Made by a program: the position numbers and the translations under genes
Notes under the pieces: generated by a model
Database searches by the model: none
The model's input: the letters and a program-made list of their open reading frames with translations, nothing else
Told to the model about the DNA's origin: nothing
From: Legionella bononiensis
GTDB taxonomy: Bacteria > Pseudomonadota > Gammaproteobacteria > Legionellales > Legionellaceae
Length of the DNA: 64,000 bases
Reading direction: 5' to 3'
Assembly (NCBI RefSeq): GCF_016786215.1
Contig: NZ_JADOBG010000022.1
Span: 310,001 to 374,000, forward strand
In this document: piece after piece, positions 59,100 through 64,000 of the stretch
Layout of the letters: each line of letters opens with the position of its first letter
Numbering within the stretch: position 1 is the stretch's first letter

Positions 59100-60521
59100 T
59101 CAAGGCCGAAATCCCGAGGAACTCTCTACGCTCTCGTTAAACAGTGGAGGTGGTGATAACAGTCCGTTACTAAGTAAACTATGTATAGGCCATTGTAATT
59201 GCTGATGTTCTGTTAATTTGCTGTTGCAAGAACTGAGTATGAGCTGTCCTTTCCCGTTAAAAATGACAAAATTGGTATCATCGGGTAGATTTTTTATTGC
59301 TTCATCGGATAATGAAGCAGTTCTGGGGTTGGAAATGACCCCAGCATATATAGAGTCCATGCGACTCTCTATAGGTTCATCATGCAGTAAGTCGAAATAG
59401 TTTTGTGCGCACTGAGCCAAGGATGCCGCACTGCCAGCCAGTGTTCTTACCTCGCCTTTTTGTCCAGAGGGCAGTGTGCCCATTTTCATTTTGAACTGAC
59501 CTTCCTCATCCGCCAGATAAAAACTATTGTGTTCTTTACGAATATCAAGGGATCCCAACTTATACAAACCGTCTTTACAGCCTGTGGGTCCTAAAGCATC
59601 GGTTACAAGCATAATTTTGTTTTTCACTGCGTGATGTATCAGAGTACCAAACGAAGCGGAGAGATGGGCTCCATCAAGAATCAGTTCAACACCTGAAGGG
59701 CATCGATCTGGATGTTCAAGTACCCATCGCACTACATTACTTGTGGTATCAAGTACAGATAGATCCCGGGTTTCCCGACTGCAGGATTCCTGACATGCAT
59801 TTCCTAAATGAGTAAAACCTGCTGCACCAGCAGAAATAGCACAATCAATAGCTTCTTTATCTTCTGGATTGGTATGACCGATAAATACTTTGACACATAT
59901 ACCTTCTTGTTCAAGAGTTTTAGTTTGCTTGATAAACTCTTCGGCACCTTTCAAATCAGGAGCTATAGTAATTTTCCATTGTTTAATATCAGGGGCCACA
60001 TCAATAATCTCTCTGAATTTCTCCATGTTGATTTCAGATTGCAACGCGTCTTCACTATGAGCGCCTTTACAACTTTTAGAGATAAAGGGGCCTTCCAGAT
60101 GGACACCGATCAGAGTTGTGTGACCGGGGGTTGGATTGATGTTTTGTTTTTTCATATACTCATTGATGATTATCAGAGATCTTTTTAAAGATTCCACTGG
60201 CATGGATACCAGGGTCGGTACAACGTAGGATAAGCCGGTTTTCCCCAATTGTTTGACTATGACTTCCAACTCGTTCTCGCCATGTTCCTCACTGAGATTG
60301 GCAAAATCAAATCCACCTTGACCATGAATATGAGCATCAGTCATTCCGGGCATTAGGAAAAAAGTACCCTTGCTATCAATGATTTTTATTTCTTGTTGTT
60401 CAATAACGGATAAATCATCTTCTGTACTGTAGATTATTTTGGAACCATCTTCTTTTAGCTCAACATGTTTAAGTTCTTTCAGTCCCTGTTCGTCGTAAAC
60501 ATAGATATTTTTTATTAACAT
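59100..60521 (-). CDS. N-acetylglucosamine-6-phosphate deacetylase-like amidohydrolase (NagA family)
   Basis: The family reaction is deacetylation of GlcNAc-6-phosphate to GlcN-6-phosphate in the cytoplasm. Visible NagA landmarks are MTDAHIHGQGGFDF (His64, His66), HLEGPFISKSCKGAH (metal Glu143), the substrate-binding APDLKGAEEF, IGHT (His216), THLGNAC (His238), LDGAHLS (His286), catalytic Asp308 in LVTDALGPTG and LAGSAASL. Two usual motifs are altered: THLFNAM reads THLGNAC, and the loop after the second metal His is longer. The protein is 473 residues against about 380, with a C-terminal extension after residue 420. It may be a true NagA or a relative with another sugar. No nagB or transporter lies beside it. 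AGGGGATTGT precedes the ATG. Confidence 0.82.
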   Translation of the reverse strand: MLIKNIYVYDEQGLKELKHVELKEDGSKIIYSTEDDLSVIEQQEIKIIDSKGTFFLMPGMTDAHIHGQGGFDFANLSEEHGENELEVIVKQLGKTGLSYVVPTLVSMPVESLKRSLIIINEYMKKQNINPTPGHTTLIGVHLEGPFISKSCKGAHSEDALQSEINMEKFREIIDVAPDIKQWKITIAPDLKGAEEFIKQTKTLEQEGICVKVFIGHTNPEDKEAIDCAISAGAAGFTHLGNACQESCSRETRDLSVLDTTSNVVRWVLEHPDRCPSGVELILDGAHLSASFGTLIHHAVKNKIMLVTDALGPTGCKDGLYKLGSLDIRKEHNSFYLADEEGQFKMKMGTLPSGQKGEVRTLAGSAASLAQCAQNYFDLLHDEPIESRMDSIYAGVISNPRTASLSDEAIKNLPDDTNFVIFNGKGQLILSSCNSKLTEHQQLQWPIHSLLSNGLLSPPPLFNESVESSSGFRP

Positions 60522-60760
60522 ACAATCCCCTCGTTAAGCTCGGTTCCCTGTAAACAACGAGGAAGTATAAATGAGTTAAATGAGTTTAGTCTATTTCGAA
60601 TTTATGCTTCGCAAACAATAGAGAACAGAGTGGCCGTACTGACTGAAACTAACCTTGGCCTTATTTCTTAACTTAAATCCTCTATTGCATGCTACTTAAG
60701 TAATAAATGCTATTGAAGAGAGGGGAGGAATACTGCCAAATCATATCTTAATTACTTGTT

Positions 60761-62023
60761 TCAGGAAACAAAAGACAGTGAATGGCTGATATCATGCTCT
60801 GACTTGTCAACAGACCGGACCTGTTGAAAAAAATTGGGCTTAAACGGACTTAATGCTTCAATAGCTGTTCCAACAAATTGTCCCATTACATCCATATCCG
60901 CAAATCGATGCAGCGTGGTGCCATTTTGACTTGTACCAATCAATACTTTATTCACGTAACTAAAACAGTCATTATCACCTGCTTTCATTTTTGTAATGAT
61001 ATAACTCGGTGTGGGGGCATTGGTTTCCTGAAGCTTTCTGTGATATGCCAGCATTTGAATAAGTTGTTTACCCATCACTGATCGTGTTTCACTTTGAGCA
61101 GGTTTTTCACTCGTGTCTGCGGGCTCAGGCGAAAGCTCTATTAAATATTCTGAATTTTTAATGTTTATTTTGATATAAGCATGATGCCCAACACACCCGT
61201 GCAGCAAGGAAACACCAATAAAACTGGCCAAAAAGGTGTTGATTTCATATTTAACTTCCTGTTCCAGGAATTCATTATAGTCTTCATCGGTTTCAAAAAG
61301 CGTTTTAATTTCTGCTTCTACTTCATTATGATAAAAAGAAAAGGGTTGTATTTTATTCGCTGCAAAGAGGGCAGGTGAATGTTCTTTCTGGACGTGTTCC
61401 AAACACTCATCCAGGCCATCCAGACCAAATTTGAATTGGCGTATTAGACTGTCTTTAAATATTTTTTTGGGAGTTCTAAAACCAAAGGCACCCGCGATGA
61501 AGTTGCCTGCAAATGCGCCGGCGAGCATACCGATAACAGGTTTGTAATTCCATAGTCCCCTGGCTAAACCTATCAGTGCTCCTACGAAGCCACCAATAAT
61601 GCCGAGAACAACACCAGCAAATACTCCTGTTATGTGAAGTACAACAATTTTAGCTTGAGCGGGAACAGTGTGCGTACCTGCAATACGTTGCAGCTGTTCC
61701 AAATGATTACTGATGGTTATCAATAATTCATTTGATTCAGATGCGCTTTGACTGTCCGTTCTATCTAAGTTGTTTCGTTCATGTAACAGGTGTAACACGT
61801 CTATAAGTGACATCAGTTCCGCTAAAAACGATCGGGTTATTTCTCTGTTTGTACCTTTAATTGTTTCTAATAAAATAAACAGATAGTATTTAATTTCGCT
61901 GGTCGGTAGATCAAGGATACGTTTCCTTGCCTCATCAGTAGTCGTCAGAAAATTAAGTTCAGTTACCATTGCAGTTGTACTCGAAGTCTTATAGATTGTC
62001 CTTTGTGGCCGTATATTATACAT
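60761..62023 (-). CDS. Gly-rich membrane protein with possible permuted papain-like site, effector candidate
   Basis: This 420-residue protein has helices in residues 1-125, then a Gly/Ala-rich double membrane pass (about 129-181, VFAGVVLGIIGGFVGALIG and IGMLAGAFAGNFIAGAFG). The C-terminal domain holds VGHHAYIKINI with His281 and, 70 residues later, GDNDCFSYVNKVL with Cys353. A His on a beta strand before a Cys at the start of a helix (N-D-C-F-x-Y-V) is the order of circularly permuted papain-fold enzymes such as LRAT- and NlpC/P60-like hydrolases or acyltransferases. This assignment is inference from two motifs. There is no signal peptide. AAGGCTCCGTTA precedes the ATG. Two flanking gaps separate it from its neighbours. 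Confidence 0.6.
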   Translation of the reverse strand: MYNIRPQRTIYKTSSTTAMVTELNFLTTTDEARKRILDLPTSEIKYYLFILLETIKGTNREITRSFLAELMSLIDVLHLLHERNNLDRTDSQSASESNELLITISNHLEQLQRIAGTHTVPAQAKIVVLHITGVFAGVVLGIIGGFVGALIGLARGLWNYKPVIGMLAGAFAGNFIAGAFGFRTPKKIFKDSLIRQFKFGLDGLDECLEHVQKEHSPALFAANKIQPFSFYHNEVEAEIKTLFETDEDYNEFLEQEVKYEINTFLASFIGVSLLHGCVGHHAYIKINIKNSEYLIELSPEPADTSEKPAQSETRSVMGKQLIQMLAYHRKLQETNAPTPSYIITKMKAGDNDCFSYVNKVLIGTSQNGTTLHRFADMDVMGQFVGTAIEALSPFKPNFFQQVRSVDKSEHDISHSLSFVS

Positions 62024-62202
62024 TAACGGAGCCTTATTGGAACTGTGCTCTGGATTGCTTCACTCCGTTCGCAAAGACGAACGATTAAACTGTATAGTTG
62101 AAAATTATCCTCGCAAGAACAAGGAGGTGATTACTCAGGGCTACTCATGTTCAAACCAACCTTATAGCATCAATCCTGATGTTCCTTAACTGACAGTGGC
62201 TC

Positions 62203-63138
62203 CTATCCTGGCAACGCGAAATGCCAGTTCATCGCTTTAGATAGACCTTCCAGCATTAATTCTCCACGGATGCTGTTTCCTTTTGCATTGACTCTGGGGC
62301 TTAGTGCAACGATGCCTGCTTTTCCCGGTACAGTGCCGATAATGTAGCCTGATACACCGCTTTTAGCAGGTATCCCGGTTTTTACCATGTGTGTTCCTGT
62401 TTCATCATACAAACCACAGGTCGCCATAATGGCCAAAGTAATTTTACAGGTCTCTTGAGAGATGATGGGTTCATGAGTCACGGGATCTGTACCGCCATTG
62501 GCCAGCAATAACGGAAGATAAAGCATTTGTTCCAGTGTTGCTTCATAGGAACATAAGGCAAAATACAAATCCAGAGTTTCATTAACATCAGCACCCAAAT
62601 TGTTACGGCTTTTTAATAAATAGGCCAGAGATCTATTGCGGTCGCCAGTTCTTTTTTCTGAAGCATATACCAGGGGATTAATGCTCAGTTTTTCATTAAA
62701 TAATTTTTTTACCCAATGCTCCAGCCAGCCAAACTGGTGTTCACCTGTACCAGGAATATGAGAGCATAAGGTAATAGCTCCTGCATTAAGCATTGGATTT
62801 GATGGTTTAGGACCGAATTGTTCAAGTCGGGTAATGGATGCAAAATCATCTCCCGAAGGTTCCACTTTGACCCATTCAAAAAGTTGTTCCGCCCCCACTT
62901 CTTCCAGTAAACCTATGAGCGGGATTAACTTGCTGGTGCTCTGCAGGGTAACCGGTTTTAATTCTGCATTGCTCCAGGAAATCGGTTGTTCCCCCAATTG
63001 CTGAACAGCCAGGGCAGTCAGTTCTTGATTCACATTTGCCAGTTCAGGGATGTAGGAAGCTGTATTGCCTGCCTGATTTAATTCAGCAGATTCAACTAAT
63101 TCTTTTAACAAATTGATAGTTAATAAATTTTCTGTCAT
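62203..63138 (-). CDS. glsA: Glutaminase (GlsA family)
   Basis: This 311-residue enzyme hydrolyses L-glutamine to glutamate and ammonia. It has the serine-dependent beta-lactamase-like fold: the S-x-x-K motif LQSTSKLIPL (Ser67, Lys70), FGPKPSNPMLNAGAI (Asn of the substrate pocket), YASEKRTGDRNRSLAYLL, YFALCSYE, LANGG, and the final GIPAKSGVSGYIIGTVPGKAGI. These cover the full length of bacterial GlsA. The start at 63138 has AGG 5 bases upstream. The ATG at 63165 has none. In Legionella, amino acids are main carbon sources, so glutamine breakdown fits. It is monocistronic and divergent from the next gene. Confidence 0.93.
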   Translation of the reverse strand: MTENLLTINLLKELVESAELNQAGNTASYIPELANVNQELTALAVQQLGEQPISWSNAELKPVTLQSTSKLIPLIGLLEEVGAEQLFEWVKVEPSGDDFASITRLEQFGPKPSNPMLNAGAITLCSHIPGTGEHQFGWLEHWVKKLFNEKLSINPLVYASEKRTGDRNRSLAYLLKSRNNLGADVNETLDLYFALCSYEATLEQMLYLPLLLANGGTDPVTHEPIISQETCKITLAIMATCGLYDETGTHMVKTGIPAKSGVSGYIIGTVPGKAGIVALSPRVNAKGNSIRGELMLEGLSKAMNWHFALPG

Positions 63139-63338
63139 ACGGACCTGCTTGGAAAAATCGACCATTATGCTAATTTTAGCACATCAATGCAATATGATTT
63201 GACAGTCTGCTGCTCATTTGGGCTTTGCGAGTTGAAATTATGTTTGTATTTGTAGCGCGGAATACATGTTGGATTTATTCTTAAGGACTAATTTGTATCT
63301 GCTATACTTTTATTTATTCATAAGATGATGCATCAATT

Positions 63339-64000
63339 ATGCGTGATACAGACAGAGATGTTCCTGATCATTTAGCTCATTTCACGCTCACCAGTGGGTT
63401 TGATCTATTCAATCCAGATGTTACGATTGAACTGACAGAACAATCCAAAGAATTTTATGTAAATGCTGCTCCAGGCGCCGGCTTTATTTTTATTTTGGAA
63501 CTTCCAGATCGGAATATTGGTGACGATCCATCAAGTGTTACACTTCATCTTGTTCCAGCTTTTTATAAGGATGATGGTTTAATTCATGGAGTGAATCAAA
63601 AAGGAGATACTTACCCTTTTAGCCTTGATATAATTATCGCCCCTATAGGTTCTCTTAATAGTGGAATCCAGCATGATCAGGTTGCTTCCCTATTGGGACT
63701 TGGATCAAAGAGGGATAACGGATTGTTGATGGGCGGATCAGTATTTAAAGCAGGGTCTGCTGTGAGATTTTTAGCTACCTTGCCTGACAGGGAAGGGCGA
63801 ATTCCCAATGATTATTTGCTTACCCGGGATCATGTGAATCAACGCTGGTCCTTGCATTTTGTGAACAGGGTACCTCTATCTAACCATGGTGGTTGTGTTC
63901 TTTCAGAAATAGATACATCAACCATCCAGGGACTCGATGAGGCATTAGAGCATCTGCCAGAAAAGGAAATTATAACGGATTATACTTTTGCTGAACGACA
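63339..64000 (+). CDS. Unrecognised protein, N-terminal part (runs off the window)
   Basis: An open frame from ATG 63339 continues without a stop to the end, giving at least 220 residues. It begins MRDTDRDVPDHLAHFTLTSG and continues with beta-rich sequence containing FIFILELPDRN, VTLHLVPAFYKDDG, DIIIAPIGSLNSG and LLTRDHVNQRWSLHFVNRV. I recognise no family. It lacks a signal peptide and a strong ribosome site, although TATACT lies about 35 bases upstream. The later VPLSNHGGCVLSEIDTST segment could be a binding loop, but nothing catalytic is evident. Confidence 0.65.
   Translation, partial: MRDTDRDVPDHLAHFTLTSGFDLFNPDVTIELTEQSKEFYVNAAPGAGFIFILELPDRNIGDDPSSVTLHLVPAFYKDDGLIHGVNQKGDTYPFSLDIIIAPIGSLNSGIQHDQVASLLGLGSKRDNGLLMGGSVFKAGSAVRFLATLPDREGRIPNDYLLTRDHVNQRWSLHFVNRVPLSNHGGCVLSEIDTSTIQGLDEALEHLPEKEIITDYTFAER

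Noticed and set aside
62040..62202. Possible REP-like sequence (ATTGCTTCACTCCGTTCGCAAAGACGA)-type stretch before the glutaminase gene end
   Set aside because: Only one short arm is recognisable, so I do not list it as a repeat feature.

Overview
The window reads as chromosome from a Legionella species other than a close match to L. pneumophila. This is an inference. It rests on the AT-rich composition, a DUF4949-type small secreted protein (otherwise typical of Legionella), two phosphatases of the WipA/WipB type, and many large alpha-helical proteins with eukaryote-like or protease-like domains, which look like Dot/Icm type IV effectors. No rRNA, tRNA, CRISPR array, phage module or intact insertion sequence was seen.

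Layout. 1-283 is the start of a Rieske oxygenase. 0.3-5.5 kb holds a secreted GH18 chitinase-like enzyme and two effector-like proteins set among arrays of 83-bp palindromic repeats. 6-15 kb carries mostly metabolic or envelope genes: a TIGR01777 epimerase-like protein, a channel-like membrane protein, DUF4949, YjbQ, a methyltransferase, a DUF4424/YARHG protein and a zinc-type alcohol dehydrogenase homologue. Among them are a histone-deacetylase-fold protein and a membrane-anchored hypothetical. 15.3-23.2 kb is effector-like: a 1712-residue protein with a YopT-type (C58) Cys/His/Asp site followed by ankyrin-like repeats and a Gln-rich coiled coil, two tandem small paralogues, and a helical-repeat protein.

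23.4-34.2 kb holds an L,D-transpeptidase, a three-gene membrane/FAD cluster, a Wip-like phosphatase with a signal peptide, an MFS transporter, an AlgI/AlgJ-type O-acetylation pair and a PfkB kinase. 34.2-48.5 kb is dominated by a 4143-residue protein with a DUF3638/DUF3645-like ATPase core, preceded by a WipA-like phosphatase with a coiled-coil insertion. 48.6-64 kb contains a dicarboxylate symporter, a pirin/isochorismatase/amidohydrolase operon, a coiled-coil effector candidate, secreted proteins, an outer-membrane barrel, a NagA-like deacetylase, a Gly-rich membrane protein with a possible permuted papain-like site, glutaminase, and the start of an unrecognised gene.

Most genes appear to be single transcription units. 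Clear operons are 26830-24673 (FAD monooxygenase, DUF2878, DUF2177), 32697-29726 (MBOAT and SGNH acetyltransferases) and 50345-53547 (pirin, isochorismatase, amidohydrolase). Intergenic space is filled by several families of non-coding inverted-repeat elements. Some have reached gene ends: they supply a stop codon to the WipA-like gene, cut off a cupin gene, and lie in a possible PmrA-controlled leader. The best candidate for an undescribed system is the giant ATPase protein with its Wip-like neighbour. The C58-ankyrin protein and the 0.9-kb nested repeat element at 58.0-58.9 kb come next.
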